Shown: positions 16,583 to 23,327 of the stretch, one piece after another | Layout of the letters: each line of letters begins with the position of its first letter | How positions within the stretch are numbered: the first letter of the stretch is position 1 | Assembly (NCBI RefSeq): GCF_008364845.1 | Contig: NZ_VTTP01000004.1 | Coordinates: 62,001 to 126,000, forward strand | DNA from: Actinotalea subterranea | Lineage (GTDB): Bacteria; Actinomycetota; Actinomycetes; Actinomycetales; Cellulomonadaceae | Direction: 5' to 3' | Length of the DNA stretch: 64,000 nt | Made by a program: the position numbers and the translations under genes | Notes under the pieces: model-generated | Database searches by the model: none | Seen by the model: the letters and a program-made list of their open reading frames with translations, nothing else | Told to the model about the DNA's origin: nothing

Positions 16583-18307
16583 ATGAGCGATGCCCCTGCC
16601 CCGCCGACACCCCCTCGCCCTTCACGGGCCCCGGCCGCGGGCGACGGCGCAGGCATCCCCGCCCACCCGCACGGCGCGGTGGGAGGCCCGCCCGGGGGGG
16701 TCGGGGGTGAGGGCCCGCCTGCGGGTCAGGCACGCGTCATGGGGATGCCGCCGGGCGGGTTCGGTTCGGCGCCCCGGTCGCCCGGCGGACCGGGCGCGAC
16801 GGCCCTGCCGGCAGGCGTCCCAGGCGCCGGGTACCCGCCGCACCTGGGCCCGGGCGTCACGGTCCACCGGCCGCCGAGCCGCCTGGCTCACGCGTTGGCG
16901 CGGTTCTGGGCGGAGCGCGAGCGGCCGGTGCCGAGCAGCGCCCTGGTGACCAGCGGCATCGTCGGGGTCGCCGGCGGCGGCCTCCTCGTCGGGCACCACC
17001 TGGGACTCGGGGCCGCGGCCGTGGGGCTCGCGCTCTGGGCTGCGGCAGTCCCCGCGCTCGTCCGACGTCGGGCGTGGCTCGACCTCGTGACCGTCGGCCT
17101 AGCTGTCCTGCTCGTCGCGATGGTCGCCGTACGCGACGCGGGGTGGGTCGTCGCGCTGTGCCTCCTCGCTGCGGCGATGCTCTCCACGGTGGCGGCGACG
17201 TCGGCCAGAGGTGGCCCCGCGGTGCTGGCGAGCGGTGCGAGCTGGGCCGCCGGCGTCGTGCGCACCCTGCCGTGGCTCGTGCGGGGTGCCGGGACGCTCG
17301 CCGGGCCTCGCAGGGGCCAGGTCCTCGTGGCCGCGCGCAGCCTCGCCGTCACGGCCGGGCTGCTCCTCGTCTTCGGCGTCCTGTTCACGAGCGCGGACGC
17401 GGTGTTCGCGAGCTACGTCCCCCGGCTCGAGCTCGAGCTGCTCCCCGGGCAGGTCGTCGTGGGCCTGCTCGTCGCGGTGGCGTCGGCGACGCTCGCCCAC
17501 CTCGCGCTCGCGCCCCCGCCGTGGTCGGGTGTGCGTCTGCCGCTGGGGCGTCCGGCGAGGCTGGGGGAGTGGCTCCTGCCGCTCGTGGCGCTCGACGCGC
17601 TCGTCCTCGCATTCGTGCTCGTCCAGCTCGGCGGGGTGCTGGGTGGGCACCGCCACGTCCTCGGGACGGCCGGCCTCAGCTACGCGGAGTACGCGCGCCA
17701 GGGGTTCGCGCAGCTCGTCGCGGTCACCGCGCTGACGCTCGTCGTGGTGGCCGTCGCGGCGCGGCGCGCCCCGCGCGAGACCGGGCGGGAGCGGTTGATC
17801 TCCCGGCTCGTGCTCGGTGTGCTGTGCGTCGGCACGCTGGGCGTGGTCGCGTCCGCGCTGCGTCGCATGGACCTGTACGTCGAGGCGTTCGGGCTGACGC
17901 GCCTGCGGCTCTTCGTGGTGATGGCCGAGGTCGTGCTCGGCGTGGTGCTGCTCCTCCTCCTCGCGGCGGGTGTGCGCTGGCGCGCGGGGTGGCTGCCGCG
18001 TGCCGTCGTGCACGTGGCGGGTGCGGGCGTGCTCGCCCTCGCGCTCGTGAACCCCGACGCGCTGATCGCGCGCCACAACCTCACGGCGGACCTCGAGGTC
18101 CCCGTCGACACGGTCTACCTCGCCGGCCTGTCAGCCGACGCCGTGCCCGCGCTGCACGCGCTCGACGACCCGCTCTGGGCGTGCCTCGTGCGCGGCGGGA
18201 CCGACGGCGGTGCCGCCGCGTGGAACCTGGGCCGTGCGCGCGCGTCCGAGCTGGCCGGATCAGCCCCGGGCGGCAGCACGTGCGCGGACGCCTACGCCAA
18301 GCGCTGA
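16583..18307 (+). CDS. DUF4153/DUF4173-family polytopic membrane protein
   Basis: 574 residues. A Pro/Gly-rich cytoplasmic N-terminus of about 100 residues is followed by 11-13 hydrophobic segments. The C-terminal third contains YVEAFGLTRLRLFVVMAEV and, later, NPDALIARHNLTA, both characteristic of the DUF4173 family (within the DUF4153 group). The last 60 residues are soluble and end in a Cys-containing tail with CLVRGG and STCADAYAKR. The function of the family is unknown. The start is fixed by the -10 box. Single transcription unit. Confidence 0.8.
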   Translation: MSDAPAPPTPPRPSRAPAAGDGAGIPAHPHGAVGGPPGGVGGEGPPAGQARVMGMPPGGFGSAPRSPGGPGATALPAGVPGAGYPPHLGPGVTVHRPPSRLAHALARFWAERERPVPSSALVTSGIVGVAGGGLLVGHHLGLGAAAVGLALWAAAVPALVRRRAWLDLVTVGLAVLLVAMVAVRDAGWVVALCLLAAAMLSTVAATSARGGPAVLASGASWAAGVVRTLPWLVRGAGTLAGPRRGQVLVAARSLAVTAGLLLVFGVLFTSADAVFASYVPRLELELLPGQVVVGLLVAVASATLAHLALAPPPWSGVRLPLGRPARLGEWLLPLVALDALVLAFVLVQLGGVLGGHRHVLGTAGLSYAEYARQGFAQLVAVTALTLVVVAVAARRAPRETGRERLISRLVLGVLCVGTLGVVASALRRMDLYVEAFGLTRLRLFVVMAEVVLGVVLLLLLAAGVRWRAGWLPRAVVHVAGAGVLALALVNPDALIARHNLTADLEVPVDTVYLAGLSADAVPALHALDDPLWACLVRGGTDGGAAAWNLGRARASELAGSAPGGSTCADAYAKR

Positions 18308-18419
18308 CCGCAACGCCCACGCGTGCGCCAGGTGCCGGCGCCTGAGCGAGCCCCGACGGCCGGCGGCCGCGGCCTGCCGAGCGTCGCGCCACCGGCGCAC
18401 CCCGGGGTGGCCCGACCGG

Positions 18420-18653
18420 TCACGGGACGGCGGCGGCGTGGTGGTTCACACCGCGCCAGAAGTACAGGATCGGGCCGAGGAAGTTGACCGCGATCACCAG
18501 CGCCCAGACTCCCTTGCGACCCCTGACCTGTGCGGCGGGCCGGAACGCGAGGTCCGTCCAGGCGGTCGCGGCGAGGGACAGCTGGACGGACGCCGCCGTG
18601 AGGGCGGCGGCCTTCTGGCCGTCCGTGAGGTCCTTCCATCGGTAGGTGGTCAT
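18420..18653 (-). CDS. Small membrane protein with PLDc_N domain
   Basis: 77 residues. MTTYRWKDLTDGQ is followed by two hydrophobic helices. The second part, VRGRKGVWALVIAVNFLGP and LYFWRG, matches the phospholipase-D-nuclease N-terminal domain (PLDc_N) found alone in many actinobacterial membrane proteins. The stand-alone version has no known activity. An AGGAG ribosome site precedes the ATG at 18653. Transcribed away from the regulated promoter at 18810. Confidence 0.75.
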   Translation of the reverse strand: MTTYRWKDLTDGQKAAALTAASVQLSLAATAWTDLAFRPAAQVRGRKGVWALVIAVNFLGPILYFWRGVNHHAAAVP

Positions 18654-18809
18654 GGGACTCCTCCTCTGTGCGGGCGCTCGGACGTGCCGGGTGCCCGTCT
18701 TCCACGCTTCTCGCGGTCGCCAGGTGCGGACAGAGCCGTTGGTCCCGGCTCGAGACGCGGTGCTCGGGTCGCCGTGCACGGGCGGGTGCCATCCGCCCCG
18801 AGAAAGCCC

Positions 18810-18854
18810 TTGACCGGTACAGAAGCCGAGATCTACTGTATCGGTACAGAACCC
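18810..18854 (+). promoter_or_regulatory. Promoter with repeated CGGTACAGAA motif
   Basis: TTGACC (18810-18815), an 18-bp spacer and TACTGT (18834-18839). GGTACAGAA occurs at 18816-18824 and 18843-18851. CTGTA (18836-18840) and TACAG (18845-18849) form an inverted repeat over the start point. The TACAGAACCC core is shared with the GntR operator near 41255. Confidence 0.55.
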
Positions 18855-18870
18855 AACGGACGGAGGAACC

Positions 18871-19092
18871 ATGGACGGCGCACCACTCGCACTGCTCCTC
18901 TCACGAGCCTCGGTGATCCGCGAGGTCGAGAGCGCCCGACCGGGCGCACCCGTCGTCCCCGCAGGACGCCCGCGGCGCCCGCGGCGCCCGCGCGTCCCCC
19001 GGACCCGCACCGCACTCGCGGGCGCCCTGCACCGGGCGGCCGAGGCCCTGACCCCGCACGTCGACTGCGAGGCCGGCACCCAGGCCGGCTGA
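18871..19092 (+). CDS. Small Arg/Pro-rich protein, unknown
   Basis: 73 residues. MDGAPLALLLSRASVIREVE is followed by an Arg/Pro-rich middle and a C-terminal amphipathic stretch ALAGALHRAAEAL with one Cys. I recognise no family. The case for a real gene is the context: a good -35/-10 pair with an apparent operator, then a GGAGG ribosome site 5 nt before the ATG, about 25 nt after the predicted start of transcription. The sequence is of low complexity, so a regulatory leader peptide or spurious frame remains possible. The LacI gene follows closely. Confidence 0.5.
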   Translation: MDGAPLALLLSRASVIREVESARPGAPVVPAGRPRRPRRPRVPRTRTALAGALHRAAEALTPHVDCEAGTQAG

Positions 19093-19126
19093 CGTGCCCG
19101 AGGACCGTCACCCGGGCTCCACGGCC

Positions 19127-19132
19127 TACCCT
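19127..19132 (+). promoter_or_regulatory. -10 box upstream of lacI-type gene
   Basis: TACCCT, 7 nt, then ATG at 19140, which opens an 11-codon frame rather than the regulator itself. Confidence 0.55.
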
Positions 19133-19139
19133 GTCCAGC

Positions 19140-19172
19140 ATGGACACGAGGGCGGTGCCGTGGCCCGGGTGA
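19140..19172 (+). CDS. Leaderless 10-residue upstream ORF
   Basis: ATG at 19140 opens MDTRAVPWPG and ends TGA at 19170-19172. The TGA overlaps a GTG (19169-19171) that is in frame with the LacI-family gene (GTGA overlap). Its position 7 nt after a TACCCT box suggests that it is translated from a leaderless mRNA and could couple translation of the regulator. Too short to confirm from sequence. Confidence 0.35.
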   Translation: MDTRAVPWPG

Positions 19173-20218
19173 CGCTGCAGACGGTCGCCGACCGGGTGGG
19201 TGTGAGCCGCATGACGGTCTCCAACGCCTTCTCGCGACCGGACCAGCTCTCCGCCGAGCTGCGCCGTCGGATCCTCGCCGCCGCGGACGAGCTCGGCTAC
19301 GTCGGGCCGGACCCCGCCGCGCGTGCCCTCGCCCGCGGGACCACCGGCGCCGTCGGCGTCCTCATGAAGGACTCCGTCGGAGCGGCCTTCGACGACGACG
19401 TCGCCACCGGCTTCTTCGCAGCCGTCGCCGGCGAGCTCGCCCCCACCGGCCTCGCGCTGACCCTGCTCCCGTCGAACGGGTCGGCGGACCTCGTGCCCGC
19501 CCGTGACATCGCCATGGACGGCGCGCTCGTCTACTCGTGCGCGGGCGACAGCCCTGCGCTGCAGTGGCTCATCAAGCGCAAGCTGCCCCTGGTCTTCGTC
19601 GAGCAGCCGCCCGTCGCCGGCGCGGACAGCGTGGTGCTCGACGACCAGGGTGGTGCTGGTGCGGCCGCCGAGCACCTGCTGGGCCTCGGCCACCGGCACC
19701 TCGGCCTGCTCACCATCGCGTGGAGCAGGCCCGCGGGCATCATGGCCGACCCGCGCCTGGCGGGCGACGGGTACGTCTCGACCGAGCGGGTCGCCGGGTG
19801 GCTCGACGTCATCGAGGCCGCCGGGGCGCGCGTCACCGCCGTGCAGACCCACACGAACAGCGAGCGCGACGCCTACGACGGCGCGCTCCTCATGCTCGAC
19901 CGCGACGACCGCCCGACGGGCGTGCTCTGCTTCTCGGACCTCATGGCCTGGGGGGTCATCCACGCGGCCCACGACCTGGGCCTGCGGGTCCCCGAGGACG
20001 TGTCTGTCGTCGGCTTCGACGACAGCCCGCTCGCGAGCCGCATCCGCCCCGCGCTCACCACGATCCGGCAGGACGCGGCGGCGAAGGGCCGCGCCGCGGC
20101 GAGCGCCCTCACCGCGGCCATCGAGCGCGCGCGGACCGACGAGCCGCACGAGCCCCAGCAGGTGCGGCTGCCGGCCGAGCTCGTGGTGCGCCTGAGCACG
20201 GCCCCACCACCGTCCTGA
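19160..20218 (+). CDS. LacI-family transcriptional regulator
   Basis: 352 residues. N-terminal helix-turn-helix and hinge: VTLQTVADRVGVSRMTVSNA ... RPDQLSAELRRRILAAADELGYVGPDPAARALARG. The periplasmic-binding-protein-like domain contains TGAVGVLMKD, LPLVFVEQPP, LDDQGGAGAAAEHLLGLGHR and the late LRVPEDVSVVGFDDSPLA. The effector, a sugar or other metabolite, is not known. The GTG at 19160 gives the common MARVTLQTVADR start; GTG 19169, overlapped by the upstream mini-ORF stop, is an equally serious alternative. No sugar-utilisation genes are adjacent, so it may act elsewhere. Confidence 0.9.
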   Translation: MARVTLQTVADRVGVSRMTVSNAFSRPDQLSAELRRRILAAADELGYVGPDPAARALARGTTGAVGVLMKDSVGAAFDDDVATGFFAAVAGELAPTGLALTLLPSNGSADLVPARDIAMDGALVYSCAGDSPALQWLIKRKLPLVFVEQPPVAGADSVVLDDQGGAGAAAEHLLGLGHRHLGLLTIAWSRPAGIMADPRLAGDGYVSTERVAGWLDVIEAAGARVTAVQTHTNSERDAYDGALLMLDRDDRPTGVLCFSDLMAWGVIHAAHDLGLRVPEDVSVVGFDDSPLASRIRPALTTIRQDAAAKGRAAASALTAAIERARTDEPHEPQQVRLPAELVVRLSTAPPPS

Positions 20219-20312
20219 CCTCTCTCAGGCTCCGCACAGCGACGCCACAGCGACGGCGCAGTGCACCTGCGTAGACCTGCTCCTGACGCTGAACCCGCAC
20301 AAGGAGCCACTC

Positions 20313-20999
20313 ATGAACGACGCCGTCCTGCTGATCGCCGACCTCGTGGCGGTCACCGCGCTGACCTACGGGTCCTACTACCGCAAGCACCGCCGCCGCG
20401 ACATGGTGCTCGCGTACATGGGGCTCAACGTCGGCGTCCTCGCCGTCTCCACCGTCCTGACGGGCTCCGGCGTCGGCCTCGGGCTGGGGCTCGGCCTCTT
20501 CGGCGTGCTCTCGATCATCCGCCTGCGCTCCACCGAGATCAGCCAGGAGGAGGTCGCGTACTACTTCGCGGCACTGGCCCTCGGGCTGATCTTCGGTCTC
20601 GCGCCGGAGCCCCTGTGGCTCGCGCCGGCGCTGGGGGCGCTCCTCGTCGGAGTCGTCGTCCTCGTCGACCACCAGCCGCGCGCCGCGGGCAGCCGCCGTC
20701 AGCTCGTCACGCTCGACCGCGTCATCTCGGACGAGGCCGCGCTCGCGGCGCATCTCGCGACGGTGCTCGGCGGGACCGGCAGGCCCGTCGTCGTGCACCG
20801 CGTCGTCGTGCAGGGGACGGACCTCGTCCGGGACGCGATGACGGTCGACGTGCGCTACCAGGTCGCTGCGACGGCCCGGCGGCGCACCACGGGCGGGGAA
20901 CGGCTCGCGGCCCGCGACGCCGACGGGCGTCAGGTGCGCGAGACGGACGTCCCGTCCAGCCCTCGTGACGTGCCGGCCGACGCCCTCGCCTGGCGCTGA
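20313..20999 (+). CDS. DUF4956-family membrane protein
   Basis: 228 residues. An N-terminal membrane region of about four helices includes a Gly/Leu-rich segment followed by LSIIRLRSTEISQEEVAYYF, a DUF4956 hallmark. A C-terminal soluble domain of about 100 residues contains LDRVISDEAALAAHL and a VRYQVAA strand. The family is usually encoded next to VTC-domain proteins, as here, and the pair is thought to act together at the membrane in polyphosphate-related chemistry (inference from context). Good AAGGAG ribosome site. The VTC gene starts 10 bp after the stop. Confidence 0.85.
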   Translation: MNDAVLLIADLVAVTALTYGSYYRKHRRRDMVLAYMGLNVGVLAVSTVLTGSGVGLGLGLGLFGVLSIIRLRSTEISQEEVAYYFAALALGLIFGLAPEPLWLAPALGALLVGVVVLVDHQPRAAGSRRQLVTLDRVISDEAALAAHLATVLGGTGRPVVVHRVVVQGTDLVRDAMTVDVRYQVAATARRRTTGGERLAARDADGRQVRETDVPSSPRDVPADALAWR

Positions 21000-21009
21000 G
21001 GCGGTCCCG

Positions 21010-21885
21010 GTGCCCCTCATCGAGCAGCTGCCCGCGATCGACCTCGAACGTGTCCAGGCGCTAGCAGACCTCCAGACGCGCGTGGACCGCAAGTACGTCC
21101 TGACCACGGCGGTCCTCGACCGCCTCGCGCAGGCCACCCTCGCCGACGCCGCCGTGCTGACGATCGACGGCCGCACGGCCTTCGGGTACGAGTCGGTGTA
21201 CTTCGACACCCCGGACCTGCTCACCCACCGCGCGGCCGCCCACGAGCGTCGCCGCCGGTACAAGGTCCGCACCCGGACGTACCTGGACTCGGGGACGTGC
21301 GTCCTCGAGCTCAAGACGCGCGGCGCGCGCGACGAGACCGTCAAGCGCCGGGTCCCGCACCCCGTCGACCGGCGCGCCGAGCTCACGGCCGACGACGTCG
21401 ACGCGCTGCGCGAGTGGCTCGGCGTCCAGGCCCCGGTGGACGAGCTACGGCCCAGCCTCCGCACGACCTACCGCCGGTGCACCGTGGTCGACGTCGCGTC
21501 CGGGGCCCGCCTGACCGTCGACTCCGACCTGCGGCTCGCCGCACCGGAGCCCGCCCGCGGGACCGCGGGCCCGGGCGCCGGGTCGCCGGCCGACCGGCTC
21601 CCCGCCGGGTCGCCGGCCGACCGGCTCCCCGCCGGGTCGCCGGCCGACCGGCTCCCCGGTGGGTCGACCACCGCCGGGGCCGAAGTGGTCCTGCGCGGGC
21701 GGCTCGTGCTGGAGATCAAGTCCGCCGGACCGGCGACGCCGGCGGACCGGTGGCTCTGGGCGGCCGGCCACCGACCCGAGCGGATCAGCAAGTACAGCGT
21801 GGGCCTCGCGGCACTCGACCCGACCCTGCCAGCGAACCGTTGGGCGCGCAGCCTGACCCGGCACTTCGGCGCCGGGCGGGCCTGA
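21010..21885 (+). CDS. VTC-domain protein, polyphosphate polymerase-like
   Basis: 291 residues. Tunnel-fold motifs in order: QTRVDRKYVLT, SVYFDTPDLLTH, RRRYKVRTRTY, CVLELKTRGARDETVK, LRPSLRTTYRR, RGRLVLEIKS and ISKYSVGLAAL. The Lys, Arg and Glu residues line the tunnel in yeast Vtc4, which makes polyphosphate from ATP. Bacterial copies beside DUF4956 are assumed to do similar chemistry. A low-complexity insert (three GSPADRLP-type units, about residues 190-216, from a perfect 27-bp tandem repeat) interrupts the domain between two conserved strands. The GTG at 21010 is preferred; a start at 20965 would overlap the DUF4956 gene. Confidence 0.85.
   Translation: MPLIEQLPAIDLERVQALADLQTRVDRKYVLTTAVLDRLAQATLADAAVLTIDGRTAFGYESVYFDTPDLLTHRAAAHERRRRYKVRTRTYLDSGTCVLELKTRGARDETVKRRVPHPVDRRAELTADDVDALREWLGVQAPVDELRPSLRTTYRRCTVVDVASGARLTVDSDLRLAAPEPARGTAGPGAGSPADRLPAGSPADRLPAGSPADRLPGGSTTAGAEVVLRGRLVLEIKSAGPATPADRWLWAAGHRPERISKYSVGLAALDPTLPANRWARSLTRHFGAGRA
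21577..21657 (+). repeat. 27-bp x 3 perfect tandem repeat inside the VTC gene
   Basis: Identical units at 21577-21603, 21604-21630 and 21631-21657. They are in frame and each encodes a nine-residue AGSPADRLP unit. Confidence 0.95.
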
Positions 21886-21955
21886 CCCGGGCGTCCGCAC
21901 CGAGGCGCCACGCGGCACCACGGGTGGCGCCGCTCGGGGCGACGGGGCGGCGCGG

Positions 21956-21994
21956 GTGGCGGGCAGCGGGGTGGCGGGCAGCGGGGTGGCGGGG
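21956..21994. repeat. 15-bp tandem repeat after the VTC gene
   Basis: GTGGCGGGCAGCGGG at 21956-21970 and 21971-21985, then a 9-nt partial copy. It lies in the gap between the convergent VTC and LigD-polymerase genes. Confidence 0.85.
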
Positions 21995-22023
21995 CGGCGC
22001 GGGGCCCGGCCGCCGGCCGTGCC

Positions 22024-23151
22024 TCAGCGGGGCCGGTCCCGGTCCTTGCTCGGCTGGACCCGCTTGGGCTCGCCCGGCATCTTCGGGTACTCGGGCGGGT
22101 ACGGCAGGTCCTCGTGCCCGTGGTCGCGCTCGTCCTTGTCCGCGAGCTCCAGCAGCGGCTCGAGCGAGAAGGCCCGACGCTCGACGCCGTCGGGCATCGC
22201 CGCGCCGGTGAGCGCGCCGAGGTCGTCACGGGCGAGGGGAGGGGCGCTGAGCGGGGCGAAGAGGTCGCCGACCTCAGCGAACCGGGCGGGCATCGTCGTG
22301 ACGTCGAAGTCGTCGGGGTGCACCTGACCGACCTCGTCCCAGCGCAGCGGCGCGGAGACGGTCGCGCGGGCGTTGGCCCGGATCGAGTAGGCCGAGGCGA
22401 TGGTCCGGTCACGCGCCATCTGGTTGTAGTCGATGAAGATCTTCTGGCCGCGCTCCTCCTTCCACCACTTCATGGTGACCTGCTCGGGCAGGCGGCGTTC
22501 GATCTCGCGGCCGAGCGCGATCGTCGCGCGTCGCGCCTGCGTGAACGTCCAGCGCGGCTCGATCGGGACGAACACGTGGATGCCCCGCCCGCCGGACGTC
22601 TTGGGCCAGCCCTCCATGCCCAGCTCGTGCAGCAGCTCGCGGACGTGCGGTGCGACGCGTGCGGCGTCGTCGAAGTCGGTCCCGGGCTGGGGGTCGAGGT
22701 CGATGCGCATCTGGTCGGGCGCGTCGACGTCGGTCGCCCGCACCGGCCACGGGTGGAAGGTGAGCGTCCCCATGTTGGCGGCCCAGCCGACGACCGCCAG
22801 CTCGGTGGGGCACACCTCGTCCGCGGTACGACCGCTCGGGAACGCGATGGTCGACGTGCGGACGTAGTCGGGAGCGCCCTGCGGGACCCGCTTCTGGTAG
22901 AAGGCGTCACCTGTCGAGTCCGCGCGGGTCGCCATCTTCGCGCCCTCGAAGAAGCCCTTGGGCCAGCGCTCGAGGGTCGTGGGCCGCTCACGCAGCGCGC
23001 CGAGGATGCCGTCACCCACGGAGAGGAAGTACTGGACGACGTCGAGCTTGGTCAGCCCGCGTGCGGGGAACACCACCCGGTCCGGACTGCTGACGCGGAC
23101 GGTCCGCTCACCTACCTGGAGCTCCACCGCCGGCGTGGTCGCGCGCGCCAT
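22024..23151 (-). CDS. Stand-alone LigD polymerase/primase domain protein
   Basis: 375 residues; an archaeo-eukaryotic-primase-type polymerase as in the Pol domain of LigD, which fills gaps during Ku-dependent end joining. It reads SSPDRVVFPARGLTKLDVVQYFLSV, then YQKRVPQGAP (phosphate-binding region), the metal-binding acidic pair in MRIDLDPQPG, TSGGRGIHVFVPI with the catalytic His, and IDYNQMARDRT. No ligase or nuclease domain is attached, and no Ku gene is in the window. The C-terminal 40 residues are Asp/Lys/Pro-rich. The ATG at 23151 lies 7 nt after a TACGGT box; a GTG 9 nt upstream is less likely. Confidence 0.9.
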   Translation of the reverse strand: MARATTPAVELQVGERTVRVSSPDRVVFPARGLTKLDVVQYFLSVGDGILGALRERPTTLERWPKGFFEGAKMATRADSTGDAFYQKRVPQGAPDYVRTSTIAFPSGRTADEVCPTELAVVGWAANMGTLTFHPWPVRATDVDAPDQMRIDLDPQPGTDFDDAARVAPHVRELLHELGMEGWPKTSGGRGIHVFVPIEPRWTFTQARRATIALGREIERRLPEQVTMKWWKEERGQKIFIDYNQMARDRTIASAYSIRANARATVSAPLRWDEVGQVHPDDFDVTTMPARFAEVGDLFAPLSAPPLARDDLGALTGAAMPDGVERRAFSLEPLLELADKDERDHGHEDLPYPPEYPKMPGEPKRVQPSKDRDRPR

Positions 23152-23158
23152 GCAGGCC

Positions 23159-23164
23159 ACCGTA
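23159..23164 (-). promoter_or_regulatory. -10 box of leaderless LigD-polymerase gene
   Basis: TACGGT on the minus strand, 7 nt, then ATG at 23151. Confidence 0.6.
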
Positions 23165-23223
23165 GATGCTCACGCTTGGCCTGGCGAGGGGGCGGCGGGG
23201 CGGGGCACATCGGTCTCGAGCCC

Positions 23224-23327
23224 GTGCTCACGCGTCGCCGGAGGCCGCGGTGCTCACGCGTCGCCGGACGTCGCCGTGCTTACGCGTCTCCGGACGCCGC
23301 CGTCCTCACGCGTCGCCGGACGCTGCG
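23224..23327 (-). repeat. 26-bp x 4 tandem repeat spanning the luxR-type 3' end
   Basis: Units at 23224-23249, 23250-23275, 23276-23301 and 23302-23327, each holding the core TCACGCGTCGCCGGA with few changes. The last unit contains the stop codon (23306-23308) and last codons of the regulator. The other three lie downstream of it and repeat that stop. The period is not a multiple of three. Confidence 0.9.

Noticed and set aside
23224-23327. 26-bp repeats as a CRISPR array
   Set aside because: Units are directly adjacent with no spacers, only four copies, and no cas genes in the window.
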